A stretch of DNA of 21,742 bases from CAYWFF01 sp964458085. GTDB taxonomy: Bacteria; Patescibacteriota; Microgenomatia; UBA8517. Location: positions 1 to 21,742 of the forward strand of contig CAYWFF010000014.1 in the NCBI GenBank assembly GCA_964458085.1, given 5' to 3'. The notes beneath the pieces were generated by a model. That model had not been told where the DNA came from. It made no database searches and saw only the letters and a list, made by a program, of their open reading frames with translations. A program made the position numbers and the translations under genes. Every line of letters starts with the position of its first letter. Positions within the stretch are counted from its first letter, which is position 1. Shown here piece after piece: positions 6,833 to 14,358 of this stretch.

Positions 6833-7675
6833 ATGAAAAGATTTTGGAATTTATTTTTTATATCGGTTTTTGTAATTTCCCTTTTTATTTCTCATTTACC
6901 TGGTTCGATTGGGGCACAAGAGGAAATTGATGCATTCGATACGGCTCACCGTGAGTACCTGGTAGCACAGGAAAACTATCAACGTGCACATTTAGACTAT
7001 GTGACTTCAAAAACACAATATCAAAATTTCAAGACCTTAGCGTCCGAGGAACAACTTATCCAAAAAACCCGCAGCATGCTTTCCGAACGGGATGAGGTTG
7101 TTATTCAATACTTGGAGGCGGTACACCAGAAATTACAGGCTCCGATTGGAGTAAGCGATATCGAAATTGATCTTTTGCAAGTAGCGCTAAATAGTCACTT
7201 AGCTTGGTTTTCAGAGCATAAAAACAATTTATCCAGTGCATCTACTTTGAGTGATTTGCAACGTGACTCAAATTTGGCAAAAAATCAATTTGCACTTATT
7301 GAAGCGTTTACATATGAGACATTTACAGTATTGTCTATGGGGAGAATTGCAGACTTCGAAGAGCGTATAATTGAAATCCAAAGCGCATTACAGGACAAAG
7401 TCGGTGGTATTCGAAACGAAACTAGAGACGAATTTAAATTTAGCGATGAAAAGTTGTTATTAATTGACCGTTGGCTGCAGGAAAGTAATAATAAAATTGA
7501 TAGAGGAATTGATGAAAGAAACAGAATTCAGGATCAGCTTCAAAATAAAACGCCTAAACATTCAGCCACAACCTACACGTCTAGCGTGGCGTCACTGACA
7601 CAAGTCCAAAATTATTACAACGAAGCAGCTTCATATATGAAGGAAATTGTCAGAGAAATAAAAACAAAAAACTAA
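6833..7675 (+). CDS. Secreted helical protein of unknown function
   Basis: No family recognised. The N-terminus is a clear signal peptide: MKR, a hydrophobic core LFFISVFVISLFISHL, and a likely cleavage after SIGA near residue 28. The remaining 250 residues are almost wholly helical and charged, with coiled-coil-like stretches (REYLVAQENYQRAHLDYVTS near 40-60 and FEERIIEIQSALQDKVGG near 175-195) and no Cys. This suggests an extracytoplasmic structural or scaffold protein. The next gene starts 1 bp after its stop, so the two form an operon. A weak extended -10 (TGT then TAACGT, 6819-6824) ends 8 nt before the ATG, but no convincing -35 is seen. Confidence 0.75.
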   Translation: MKRFWNLFFISVFVISLFISHLPGSIGAQEEIDAFDTAHREYLVAQENYQRAHLDYVTSKTQYQNFKTLASEEQLIQKTRSMLSERDEVVIQYLEAVHQKLQAPIGVSDIEIDLLQVALNSHLAWFSEHKNNLSSASTLSDLQRDSNLAKNQFALIEAFTYETFTVLSMGRIADFEERIIEIQSALQDKVGGIRNETRDEFKFSDEKLLLIDRWLQESNNKIDRGIDERNRIQDQLQNKTPKHSATTYTSSVASLTQVQNYYNEAASYMKEIVREIKTKN

Positions 7676-7676
7676 A

Positions 7677-8381
7677 ATGGAAAAAGATCAAAACAAGCCG
7701 GAAGCTCCTAAAAACAAGAAAAACCCGCTTATGTCCTGGTTAAATGCCCTTATGGGTACACAAAGCGTTTCTGTTTCCGGTACAAACCAAAACTCGCCTG
7801 CAGCAGGCGGCAGTGAGGAAGAGTTGGTTTCGCAGCAGGAAGCGCCTAGGGCCAAACCTCAGAAATATATTCCTCCGGCAATAGACGTTGCTGAAGTAAA
7901 TCCGGTAGAGAAAGAAGATGTTATCGTATCTGATTTAAAAAGGGCAAAGACATTTATTGGCAGAACAGCAGCTCAGCTTCGTCAGGCTGCCAAACCTTAC
8001 ATTGACCAAACGAAAAAAAGCGGAGATTCAATATCTCAAAACGTTCAAACAACTACCCAAAGCTCGCTGATTTCCTACAAAAAAGGATTAGAACGGCTAA
8101 TAAGAACTGCCGTATTACTGGTCTTATTTATTTTAATTGTATTTATCGGTTTTAATGTTTACCGTTCGTTTACAAACTCACCGAACGGTGAAACTCGTGG
8201 AGTTCCGGCAACTCCTACCTTAATTCCATACGAACCTCAAAACCCGTCACTTTATGCGGAGGATCCTGAAATTCTGTCGCTTGAGGAAAACTTGCTTGTG
8301 CTGGACAGAGAATTGGCAAATACTAATATCCGCATAACTCCGATTACACTTCCTCAGTTGGATTTTAATATAACTTTTTAA
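7677..8381 (+). CDS. Single-pass membrane protein of unknown function
   Basis: No family recognised. The 234 residues divide into a polar, Pro/Gln-rich cytoplasmic-type N-terminal half with an amphipathic helix (DLKRAKTFIGRTAAQLRQAA near 86-105), one strong membrane span (AVLLVLFILIVFIGFNVY, about 145-162), and an external tail of about 70 residues with ATPTLIPYEPQNPSLY. Arg/Lys before the span predicts the N-terminus inside. The start is 1 bp after the preceding stop with no Shine-Dalgarno, so translation probably depends on coupling to the secreted helical protein; the two may act together at the membrane (inference). Confidence 0.75.
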   Translation: MEKDQNKPEAPKNKKNPLMSWLNALMGTQSVSVSGTNQNSPAAGGSEEELVSQQEAPRAKPQKYIPPAIDVAEVNPVEKEDVIVSDLKRAKTFIGRTAAQLRQAAKPYIDQTKKSGDSISQNVQTTTQSSLISYKKGLERLIRTAVLLVLFILIVFIGFNVYRSFTNSPNGETRGVPATPTLIPYEPQNPSLYAEDPEILSLEENLLVLDRELANTNIRITPITLPQLDFNITF

Positions 8382-8399
8382 CCCGGCAATTAACTGTTG

Positions 8400-8405
8400 T
8401 ATACT
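8400..8405 (+). promoter_or_regulatory. -10 element, leaderless promoter
   Basis: TATACT ends 8 nt before ATG 8414. The -35 region at a 17-bp spacer (TTTAAC, 8377-8382) is poor. Placement matches the other leaderless promoters here. Confidence 0.5.
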
Positions 8406-8413
8406 GTAAGTTA

Positions 8414-9046
8414 ATGCCCTTCAGAACAGTTGCTCTTAGCATATTAATACTTGATTTGCTTTTACTGCATGGAATAGTCGGCTGGTTTGTTTTTTCATCT
8501 AAGTCAGACAACACAGCAATTTCGTCACCTGAAAGCGAGTCACAAGCCCCAATTGTTAGAGACGTCTGCGGGGAAGAATGTAAAGCATATATTGCCTCGG
8601 AAATCGAAAAAATCACGATAACACCCAATCTCGTTTCACCAACCATATCTCTCAAACCTACGGGTGCGGCTAAAAGAAAAACTGTTCACTACTTTCCTAT
8701 TCCGGGAAACGGTCCTGTGACGGCAACAAATTGGACCGACCTGCCTGCAACGAATTTTTATCTAGATACGGAAGAATACGCTGGATATGCATCCTCTGAA
8801 ATGGAAGTTAATTTGAAACTGCAAAACGGCAACGGTAAAGCTTTTGTTAGACTCTATGACGCAACAAACAACCGGGCGGTTGACGGAAGCGAAGTTGAAA
8901 CGGGCAGCCAAAACAGTGTCGTCATCAGTTCAGGGAATCTGTCTATTTGGAAGGGCAGAAATTTATACAGGTTGCAGGCGCGTTCATTAACGTCAGATAC
9001 AACAATTTTAGAATCTGCCAGATTAAAAATTATTACAGAGAACTAA
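8414..9046 (+). CDS. Membrane-anchored extracytoplasmic beta-rich protein
   Basis: No named family. An N-terminal signal-anchor (VALSILILDLLLLHGIVGWFVF, about 6-27) is followed by a Ser/Pro-rich linker with a Cys pair (VCGEEC at about 51-56) and a predicted beta-sandwich domain from about residue 90 (TVHYFPIPGNG, NFYLDTEEYAGY, VNLKLQNGNGKAFVRLYDATNN, NLYRLQARS). The strand pattern looks like a carbohydrate-binding or fibronectin-like fold, but I cannot assign one. Probably a surface protein. It has its own predicted promoter and follows the TM protein gene by 32 bp. Confidence 0.75.
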   Translation: MPFRTVALSILILDLLLLHGIVGWFVFSSKSDNTAISSPESESQAPIVRDVCGEECKAYIASEIEKITITPNLVSPTISLKPTGAAKRKTVHYFPIPGNGPVTATNWTDLPATNFYLDTEEYAGYASSEMEVNLKLQNGNGKAFVRLYDATNNRAVDGSEVETGSQNSVVISSGNLSIWKGRNLYRLQARSLTSDTTILESARLKIITEN

Positions 9047-9078
9047 AATATCGTTTTACGATTCTTACAATAATAAGC

Positions 9079-9084
9079 TACACT
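9079..9084 (+). promoter_or_regulatory. Possible -10 for the PspC gene
   Basis: TACACT ends 5 nt before ATG 9090. No good -35 is present. It is listed because spacing agrees with the other leaderless promoters. Confidence 0.3.
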
Positions 9085-9089
9085 TAAAT

Positions 9090-9287
9090 ATGGCAATAAA
9101 AAAACTAATTCGTCCCAGGAGGGGGAGAGTGATCGCCGGAGTCGCATCAAGTCTTGCAAATTATTTTAATCTAGATGTAACTTTAGTAAGGCTTTTATGG
9201 GTTTTTTTGTTGATTCCGGGCGGACTTCCGGGAATTGTGCCTTACATTATTTGTTGGCTTGTTATACCTTCAGAAAAAGAGCATTAA
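9090..9287 (+). CDS. PspC domain protein
   Basis: A 65-residue stand-alone PspC domain. In other bacteria PspC is the membrane component of the phage-shock (envelope-stress) response. Hallmarks: a basic start IKKLIRPRRGRVIAGVASSLANYFNLDVTLVRLLWV, close to the consensus RxxxxxxIAGVCxGLAxYFxxDxxxVRLxxV, then a hydrophobic span rich in Gly/Pro (LIPGGLPGIVPYIICWLVIP). There is no PspA or PspB gene nearby, so whether it works in stress signalling is unknown. A weak AT-rich hairpin (CCAAAAA/TTTTTGG) follows the gene at about 9289-9314. Confidence 0.88.
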   Translation: MAIKKLIRPRRGRVIAGVASSLANYFNLDVTLVRLLWVFLLIPGGLPGIVPYIICWLVIPSEKEH

Positions 9288-9345
9288 ACCAAAAATTAAT
9301 TTTCTCTTTTTGGGCTTTGGATTTACCTTCGTTAGTTTAATTTCC

Positions 9346-9376
9346 TTGACAGCCTATTATTTCATTGCGATATAAT
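9346..9376 (+). promoter_or_regulatory. Consensus leaderless promoter
   Basis: Perfect TTGACA (9346-9351) and perfect TATAAT (9371-9376), with a rather long 19-bp spacer. The -10 ends 5 nt before ATG 9382, so the A of the start codon is the likely +1 or next to it. Confidence 0.65.
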
Positions 9377-9381
9377 AGGTT

Positions 9382-9768
9382 ATGGATAAACTAAGACCGA
9401 AAGAACTGCTTCTGAATGGATTTTTATTGTGGCTTATACCGTTTCTCGTTTCTTTTTTCATTTACCCGTTGAGAGAAACTAATCGCGGTCTTTTTGAATC
9501 TATTATGCCTTTGACAATTACTGTTGTCGTTATTTTTCTTTCAATTCGTTTTTTTTCCAAATCAACCTATACTGCAAAAGAGGGGCTGCTTGTCGGTTTT
9601 ATATGGCTTTTAATCAGTGTCGCCATAGATGCGGTGATGTTTATATTCGGTCCAATTCAAATGAGTTTAACCGAATACGTACAAGACATCGGTTTAACTT
9701 ACTTTATTATCCCCATGATAACTGCAGGTTACGCGGATAACAAGAAAAAAGTTGAAGAAAAGAGTTAG
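9382..9768 (+). CDS. Four-span integral membrane protein of unknown function
   Basis: No family recognised. The 128 residues contain four hydrophobic segments: about 9-28 (ELLLNGFLLWLIPFLVSFFI), 42-57, 68-91 (GLLVGFIWLLISVAIDAVMF) and 102-117, with a short Lys/Glu-rich cytoplasmic tail. There are no catalytic motifs, and no conserved His/Asp/Cys cluster that would suggest a transporter or enzyme. The start is fixed by the promoter whose -10 ends 5 nt upstream. It stands alone as a transcription unit. Confidence 0.75.
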   Translation: MDKLRPKELLLNGFLLWLIPFLVSFFIYPLRETNRGLFESIMPLTITVVVIFLSIRFFSKSTYTAKEGLLVGFIWLLISVAIDAVMFIFGPIQMSLTEYVQDIGLTYFIIPMITAGYADNKKKVEEKS

Positions 9769-9819
9769 AATTGGGTTGTAGCGGCCTTGTATTTAGGTTA
9801 ATAAGACCCATAATTGTTG

Positions 9820-9828
9820 TGGTATAAT
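9820..9828 (+). promoter_or_regulatory. Extended -10 promoter
   Basis: TGG directly before TATAAT (9823-9828). There is no clear -35, as is common with extended -10 sites. Start predicted near 9835, 6 nt before ATG 9841. This placement rules out the in-frame TTG at 9814, which lies inside the promoter. Confidence 0.55.
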
Positions 9829-9840
9829 GTCACAGGATTT

Positions 9841-10446
9841 ATGGTTGAAAATTCAAATAGAAACTTTTTAACAGAAGAAAATTACAAACTAATAAGTTCA
9901 AAGCTTAAAGCACTAAGTTATCCTGAAGAAAGTATTGAAATTGCGTGTGGTGACTATCCAATATCATCCAAACTTCCGATTAGTTCTCAGAAAACATTAA
10001 TGGGGGAATTTAAAGGCGAGCAAGCAGAGCTTATAGTTCTAGCTGCACTTTCCTTGCATCCTCAAATCAAACAAGTCTCCCCATTAGCTCCTGGTAGCGA
10101 TGACAATAGGTACCTTGCTCGTGATATTAAAATTATGAATTACAAGTCAAGTACTTATTATATACAAGTAAAAGCCGGTAAGAGTGGAATAAACAAATTT
10201 ATTAAAAACACTTCAAGAGAAAACGGATTAAAAAATATGAGTGATTTGGCTATATTTATGAAACAAGAGGGGCTAATGCTGATCGGCGGTTTACTGCCAG
10301 TTTCAGTTATTCACCGGTTATACGAAATTCAAGAAAGTTTTTATTCTGAACATAATGATGTTAGGGAAATGGTGAAATTTTTAGAATTAATGCAAAAAGA
10401 GAATAATAAGATTGTCGCAACATTTGAAGCAGAAAAGAAACATTAA
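9841..10446 (+). CDS. PD-(D/E)XK-like nuclease-fold protein
   Basis: A 202-residue cytoplasmic protein without a family I can name. The central part reads like a restriction-endonuclease-like core: a helix with GEQAELIVLAAL (Glu at 60 and 63), then RDIKIM with Asp 95, and a strand YYIQVKAGKSG with Gln109-x-Lys111. The order Glu, Asp, (E/Q)xK is that of PD-(D/E)XK enzymes, with Gln in place of the usual acidic residue. Helices follow, ending in a charged tail. No methyltransferase partner of a restriction system is adjacent; the next gene is a membrane-anchored methyltransferase with a different look. Start ATG 9841 is chosen from the promoter. The fold assignment rests on motif spacing only. 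Confidence 0.6.
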   Translation: MVENSNRNFLTEENYKLISSKLKALSYPEESIEIACGDYPISSKLPISSQKTLMGEFKGEQAELIVLAALSLHPQIKQVSPLAPGSDDNRYLARDIKIMNYKSSTYYIQVKAGKSGINKFIKNTSRENGLKNMSDLAIFMKQEGLMLIGGLLPVSVIHRLYEIQESFYSEHNDVREMVKFLELMQKENNKIVATFEAEKKH

Positions 10447-10476
10447 ATAAATAGTTACTCGGACTTTTTTAAAACC

Positions 10477-10485
10477 TGCTAATAT
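10477..10485 (+). promoter_or_regulatory. Extended -10 promoter, leaderless
   Basis: TGC before TAATAT (10480-10485), ending 6 nt before ATG 10492. No clear -35. Confidence 0.5.
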
Positions 10486-10491
10486 TAAGTT

Positions 10492-11043
10492 ATGCCGATA
10501 TTTGTTTTAGTCCTTGCAGGAATTGGACTCTTATTTCTTCTTCAGTTTCAATTTTATACAGAAAGTACAAGATGGGGTGCACCATACGTTCCCATGGAAC
10601 CTCATGTTGTAGAAAAACTAATAAAACTAGCTGAAATTACAGATAAAGATACGTTTTATGACTTGGGAAGCGGGGACGGGAGAGTGGTGGTTGCCGCAGC
10701 TTTGAAAGGCGCTCGTGCATATGGGATTGAAGTGAATTTGTTTAGGGCATGGTACTCCAGGTTTTGGATAATGATAATGGGATTAAAATCCCGTGCCGCA
10801 ATCATCCATAAAAACTACAATGAGGTAGATTTGTCAGACGCTACGGTAGTGTCGCTTTTTTTGTTGCAAAAAACCAATCAGAATTTAAAAGTAAAATTGG
10901 AAAAAGAATTAAAACCGGGGACGAGAGTGGTGTCGTATGCTTTTAACTTTAAAAATTGGCAGCATGAGAAGATTGATAAGAACAGCGGTTCAATTTACGG
11001 ACCAATTTATCTTTATAGAGCTCCATTTACATTAGCAAAGTAA
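10492..11043 (+). CDS. Membrane-anchored SAM-dependent methyltransferase (FAM173-like)
   Basis: A class I methyltransferase of 183 residues. After an N-terminal membrane helix (IFVLVLAGIGLLFLLQFQF, 3-21) comes APYVPMEPHVV, motif I FYDLGSGDGRVVVAA at 55-69 (SAM-binding Gly loop), and the acidic end of the next strand YGIEVN (Glu80, expected ribose contact). The combination of an N-terminal span, a YVP segment and DLGSGDGR followed by GxExN is like the FAM173 protein-lysine methyltransferases of mitochondria; bacterial relatives have unknown substrates, so lysine methylation is inference. Its stop lies 1 bp from the stop of the opposing gene. Confidence 0.8.
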   Translation: MPIFVLVLAGIGLLFLLQFQFYTESTRWGAPYVPMEPHVVEKLIKLAEITDKDTFYDLGSGDGRVVVAAALKGARAYGIEVNLFRAWYSRFWIMIMGLKSRAAIIHKNYNEVDLSDATVVSLFLLQKTNQNLKVKLEKELKPGTRVVSYAFNFKNWQHEKIDKNSGSIYGPIYLYRAPFTLAK

Positions 11044-11044
11044 A

Positions 11045-11509
11045 TTATTGTGGTAGAGGGCAAATTAGATCTCCAGGTTGAGTGTCGCGAGGTAATGCTT
11101 CGTGGGATTTGATAACACATGTACCCTTGTCCTGGTCCCTATTCATATTACAAAAAACTACCATGCTGGGTTTATTTAGATCATAAGCCCATTTAATCCA
11201 AGCATTTTCAGTTTTTTCGATTGTGGCACAAGTGGTGAGGTCGATATCGCTTCGATAAATTTCATTTGGACCTAAGATTAATTCGTTCGTGTTTACATTA
11301 TCACCCTGCCTAAACTCATCAAACTCGGGAAGGTTTTCTTTTATTTCTGTTTCAGTGTATGTAGAGTTTGGAGTTGATCTCTCAGTTAATGCCGGTAAAA
11401 TTCCAGTAGCTTCGCAAGCAGCTGCCCCTGCAATTAATGATGCAATAGATAGAACTAATTTAGCCTTTGCATCATAAGATAAACCCGGTAAATGTATTTC
11501 TTTTGGCAT
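11045..11509 (-). CDS. Small membrane-anchored or secreted protein of unknown function
   Basis: The 154 residues start with a polar N-terminus (MPKEIHLPGLSYDAKAK), then a hydrophobic segment LVLSIASLIAGAAACEATG (about 18-36) that can act as a signal or anchor, and a mature part with four Cys (TTCATIEK, VVFCNMN, KGTCVIK, DLICPLP) that may form two disulphides. No family recognised. The start ATG is 5 nt after a good promoter, and the -35 of that promoter overlaps the stop codon of the hydrolase gene upstream. The 3' end abuts the methyltransferase gene on the other strand. Confidence 0.7.
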   Translation of the reverse strand: MPKEIHLPGLSYDAKAKLVLSIASLIAGAAACEATGILPALTERSTPNSTYTETEIKENLPEFDEFRQGDNVNTNELILGPNEIYRSDIDLTTCATIEKTENAWIKWAYDLNKPSMVVFCNMNRDQDKGTCVIKSHEALPRDTQPGDLICPLPQ

Positions 11510-11514
11510 ACTGT

Positions 11515-11543
11515 ATTGTACTTCCTGAAGTCATTGTGTTCAA
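11515..11543 (-). promoter_or_regulatory. Leaderless promoter on the minus strand
   Basis: Read on the minus strand: TTGAAC (11543-11538), 17-bp spacer, TACAAT (11520-11515), then 5 nt to the ATG at 11509. The -35 overlaps the TGA stop (11542-11540) of the upstream hydrolase gene. Confidence 0.6.
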
Positions 11544-12442
11544 CTTGTTAAACCATCCAACGTTTCTAGCCAGTTTCGGACTAAAGACACAAATGCTTCC
11601 TCATCACCATTAAAACTATGTGAAGCGCGTGGGATAACTGATATCTTTTTCTGTTTTGCTTTTAGGTTTTTTGCAAACCATTTTGCAATTTGCTTGATTG
11701 GCCGATCGCGATAAGTATCTTCTGCTCCCAAAACCACAAGAGTGGGGATATTAACTTTCCTAAGTAAAGCAGGCTTCCTCATAGGTTGCGAATATGTAAA
11801 AATTTCTTCAACAGAATCAGGGGTATAGAGGCTGAGGAATCGCTGTGCAGAGAGAGGGTGGTCCCAAGTATCCGGTGGTAAAAGCTCATTTCCTTTTCCT
11901 TCTCTGACGTATTTTACTGCCAATTTAATGGCAATTTGCAGCTTTTCCGGTTCAGTATCTTTTTGGGCACCTGACCAGTCACTTAAGGGGCTTGCTAAAA
12001 TGACACCTTTTATTTTTTGTTGATTACCTCGTTTACTCAAGTAATAAACTGACTTTTGGCTTCCTGTTGAGTGTCCCACAAGTACGATTTCTTTTACTCC
12101 TCGTTTAAGTGCTAAATTAACCGCTCCTGCAATATCATCTGCAGATTCTCTAAATTCTTCATGAGCCATGCCTGCTACTTTTGACAGGCGGACACCTTTT
12201 TTCCTGCGTTTGTCTATCTTATTTAAACTGGCGACAATATCATGACCCCGATTATTAAAAGTTAAAACTGCCTTACTTTTATCAACTAATGGAGTTGACA
12301 ACTTCAAATTAGAAAAAGCATTTGAACCTAATCCGTGTACCCATACGATAAGTCTTTTAGGTTCATCCGGTCCAAACCAAAGTCCGTTAAGCAAGTGTTT
12401 TGTGGGAGTTTCTAAAGTTACAATTTCTGCAAATGTCCTCAT
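11540..12442 (-). CDS. Alpha/beta hydrolase (UPF0613/DUF1749-like)
   Basis: A 300-residue serine hydrolase. Visible: oxyanion-side HG in VWVHGLGSN (31-41), NNRGHD near 63-68, nucleophile elbow GHSTGS with Ser125, Asp242 in VVLGAEDTYRD and His275 in PRASHSF, a full catalytic triad in the right order. GHSTGSQKSVYYL and the following ILASPLSDW are close to the pattern of the UPF0613 (DUF1749) group, whose substrates are unknown. There is no signal peptide, so it is cytoplasmic. I start at ATG 12442 because the upstream in-frame GTG lies next to or inside the -10. Same strand as, and 30 bp before, the small secreted protein gene. Confidence 0.85.
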   Translation of the reverse strand: MRTFAEIVTLETPTKHLLNGLWFGPDEPKRLIVWVHGLGSNAFSNLKLSTPLVDKSKAVLTFNNRGHDIVASLNKIDKRRKKGVRLSKVAGMAHEEFRESADDIAGAVNLALKRGVKEIVLVGHSTGSQKSVYYLSKRGNQQKIKGVILASPLSDWSGAQKDTEPEKLQIAIKLAVKYVREGKGNELLPPDTWDHPLSAQRFLSLYTPDSVEEIFTYSQPMRKPALLRKVNIPTLVVLGAEDTYRDRPIKQIAKWFAKNLKAKQKKISVIPRASHSFNGDEEAFVSLVRNWLETLDGLTS

Positions 12443-12448
12443 GGCGAC

Positions 12449-12454
12449 AGTATA
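12449..12454 (-). promoter_or_regulatory. -10 element of the hydrolase gene
   Basis: TATACT on the minus strand, ending 6 nt before the ATG at 12442. The -35 region is not recognisable. Confidence 0.5.
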
Positions 12455-12573
12455 CACTTTTACTTTTAACTTGTACTAAATTGTTACAAAAAACATTTAA
12501 TTTCGGGAGCATCCCTGTCTCCCTAATAAAACTTACATTAATGCTTACAAAACTGTGAGTGGCGTTCACGCTG

Positions 12574-12579
12574 TATAAT
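12574..12579 (+). promoter_or_regulatory. -10 element, leaderless promoter of the C39-like gene
   Basis: Perfect TATAAT ending 5 nt before ATG 12585. No good -35 at 16-18 bp. Divergent from the hydrolase promoter, with about 120 bp between the two -10 elements. Confidence 0.5.
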
Positions 12580-12584
12580 AGGGG

Positions 12585-13694
12585 ATGCGAAAAATATTTT
12601 TATTGCCAACTATATTCACACTACTAATTATTGCAGGTTTATTTTCAGCAGTTATTATCAATAAAAATCAAGAGGTTGTATTTACGGACTCTCCTGTTGA
12701 GAACTTTATTCCCAAGGCAAATAAGATAACTCCTACTCAGACGGAAAAATATAAAAAACCGGGAAAAAGCGCATTACTGCCAAATCCTGTACATACATTC
12801 CAGACATTTAACAATTGCGGACCGGCAACTCTTTCAATGGCACTGGGGTTTTACGGCACAAAAGTCAGTCAGCAGGAATTAGGCCTTGCCATGCGGCCTT
12901 ATCAAAATCCTGAAGGCGACAACGATGACAAGACAATTTTTTCATCAGAGTTTGTTTATTGGGCAGAAAAACACGGCATGAATTCACAAACCAGAGTAAA
13001 CGGCACCGTTGATACTTTGAAACTGTTTACTGCAAACGGTATTCCTGTGGTGGTAAAAACATGGCTCAACCCCGGAGAAGATATCGGACACTTCAGGCTT
13101 ATAAGGGGTTTTGACGAAGAAAGAGGGGTAATTATTCAGGATGATTCGTACCAAGGAAAAGACCGGGAAATTAATTACGATGTCTTCCTTTCAATGTGGC
13201 AACCATTTAACTATGATTACACTTTGGTTTACCCGCCGGAAAAGGAACAATTGGTACAGGCCATAATCGGAAATGAGTCGGAGGATGTGGTAATGTGGAC
13301 AAACTCACTGGAACGGGCTAAAAAGGAATCTCAAATAGAACCTCAGAATATTTATCCTTGGTTTAATATGTCCGTAAGCTATTTTCATTTAGGAAAATTT
13401 GATAAGTCAATTGCCGCATTTGAAGAAGTTCAGAACAGGTTGCCCGGCAGGATGCTTTGGTATCAGATAGAACCTATAGAAGCATATACGAAGGAAGGCG
13501 AGTGGGACACTGCATTGGTTTTAATAGATAAAATTCTCGCAAATAATAATCGTGCTTTTTCAGAACTTTACATTTTGAAAGGGGATTGGTACAAGATTCA
13601 AGGTGACCTTTCCAATGCGCGGCGACAGTACGAACTTGCAGTCTTTTATAATTCCAATCTTCCCAAAGCTCAAGACAAACTCCAAAGCATTTAG
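12585..13694 (+). CDS. Membrane-anchored C39-like peptidase with TPR domain
   Basis: A 369-residue extracytoplasmic protein. It has an N-terminal signal-anchor (IFLLPTIFTLLIIAGLFSAVII, 4-25), then a papain-like C39_2 domain: catalytic Cys78 in FNNCGPATLSMALGFYG, His169 in DIGHFRLIRGFD and an Asp in VIIQDDSY (186-187). From about 240 to the end there are helical pairs of tetratricopeptide type (YPWFNMSVSYFHLGKFDKSI, ILKGDWYKIQGDLSNARRQY). C39-like peptidases cleave peptides at or across the membrane; the TPRs suggest a protein partner. No exporter gene or Gly-Gly leader substrate is close, so a bacteriocin role is not supported. Confidence 0.85.
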   Translation: MRKIFLLPTIFTLLIIAGLFSAVIINKNQEVVFTDSPVENFIPKANKITPTQTEKYKKPGKSALLPNPVHTFQTFNNCGPATLSMALGFYGTKVSQQELGLAMRPYQNPEGDNDDKTIFSSEFVYWAEKHGMNSQTRVNGTVDTLKLFTANGIPVVVKTWLNPGEDIGHFRLIRGFDEERGVIIQDDSYQGKDREINYDVFLSMWQPFNYDYTLVYPPEKEQLVQAIIGNESEDVVMWTNSLERAKKESQIEPQNIYPWFNMSVSYFHLGKFDKSIAAFEEVQNRLPGRMLWYQIEPIEAYTKEGEWDTALVLIDKILANNNRAFSELYILKGDWYKIQGDLSNARRQYELAVFYNSNLPKAQDKLQSI

Positions 13695-13699
13695 CCTCT

Positions 13700-13722
13700 G
13701 ACCCAACTCTTGCGGGTCTTTA
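13700..13722 (+). terminator. Weak terminator-like hairpin
   Basis: GACCC (13700-13704) pairs with GGGTC (13714-13718) across a 9-nt loop, followed by TTTA. The stem is only 5 bp and the T-tract is poor. It lies 5 bp after the C39-like gene stop. Confidence 0.3.
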
Positions 13723-13761
13723 ACTTTCATAATAATTTTTGTTGTTAGCATTTTTTACTAT

Positions 13762-14115
13762 ATGGAACTGTTCGTTAAATTAAGGAAAATTGTAGGCTAT
13801 GTTTTTGCTGCAGTACTCATCTTCATACTTGTTGTATTAGGATTAGAAATTATTTTAACTGCATTGGATGCTGATCCTGAAGCACCACTTATTGGACTAA
13901 TATACGCACTCGGAGGTATGCTGCAAACTCCATTTGTCGGAGCGTTTGATAATGTAAACTCGGGCATTCTGGGTGAAAGAATAGATGAGCGGGCAATGCT
14001 TGCGCTTATTATTTATGTGATTATACTTATTACGTTATATTTCATTCTCAGTTTACTGGGAAGAATGTTCACTAAGTTTACTTCAACTGAGGCTGCAGAT
14101 GATGCAAGTTATTAG
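13762..14115 (+). CDS. Small membrane protein, possibly YggT-like
   Basis: 117 residues with two clear spans (VGYVFAAVLIFILVVLGLEIIL, 11-32, and ALIIYVIILITLYFILSLLG, 80-99) and an intervening loop APLIGLIYALGGMLQTPFVGAF. The spacing of the loop (a short hydrophobic helix, then TPF and G) recalls YggT proteins, in which a span is followed by a P-rich segment and a second span. This is a weak resemblance and the function of YggT itself is not settled. No clear promoter or Shine-Dalgarno; a possible -10 TAGCAT lies at 13746-13751. Confidence 0.65.
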   Translation: MELFVKLRKIVGYVFAAVLIFILVVLGLEIILTALDADPEAPLIGLIYALGGMLQTPFVGAFDNVNSGILGERIDERAMLALIIYVIILITLYFILSLLGRMFTKFTSTEAADDASY

Positions 14116-14183
14116 AAAAATTTCTGTCTATTTTCTTACCATTTACACTTACGATTTTATTGCTTGAATTGCATAGTGTAGCC

Positions 14184-14318
14184 ATGAAATACAAAATAAG
14201 ACCACTTTCTGTCAGAAAGATACCGAGACTTACCTTCAGGATATTTGAAAAAGTCAAAGGAGGGGCGAAACCGTCAAAGCTAAGAATTTATTCCCGTATA
14301 TCGCTCGGGTTTTCTTAA
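14184..14318 (+). CDS. Possible 44-residue basic protein
   Basis: ATG 14184 opens 44 codons ending at TAA 14316-14318. The product is very basic (about a quarter Lys/Arg, two acidic residues in all, no His or Cys): MKYKIRPLSVRKIPRLTF at the start and KVKGGAKPSKLRIYSRIS near the end. Such composition is typical of small ribosome-associated or RNA-binding peptides. A -10-like TAGTGT (14174-14179) ends 4 nt before the ATG. It fills an otherwise empty 278-bp interval between the YggT-like gene and the L,D-transpeptidase gene. No family is recognised; coding status rests on composition and position. Confidence 0.45.
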   Translation: MKYKIRPLSVRKIPRLTFRIFEKVKGGAKPSKLRIYSRISLGFS

Positions 14319-14358
14319 AAAAGAAACAAACTAAATAATTGTCATTTCAGAACCCTAC

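Noticed and set aside
12503..12525. GGGAG/CTCCC hairpin between the hydrolase and C39-like genes as a terminator
   Set aside because: It sits between divergent genes where no terminator is needed, and it lacks a T-tract in either direction.
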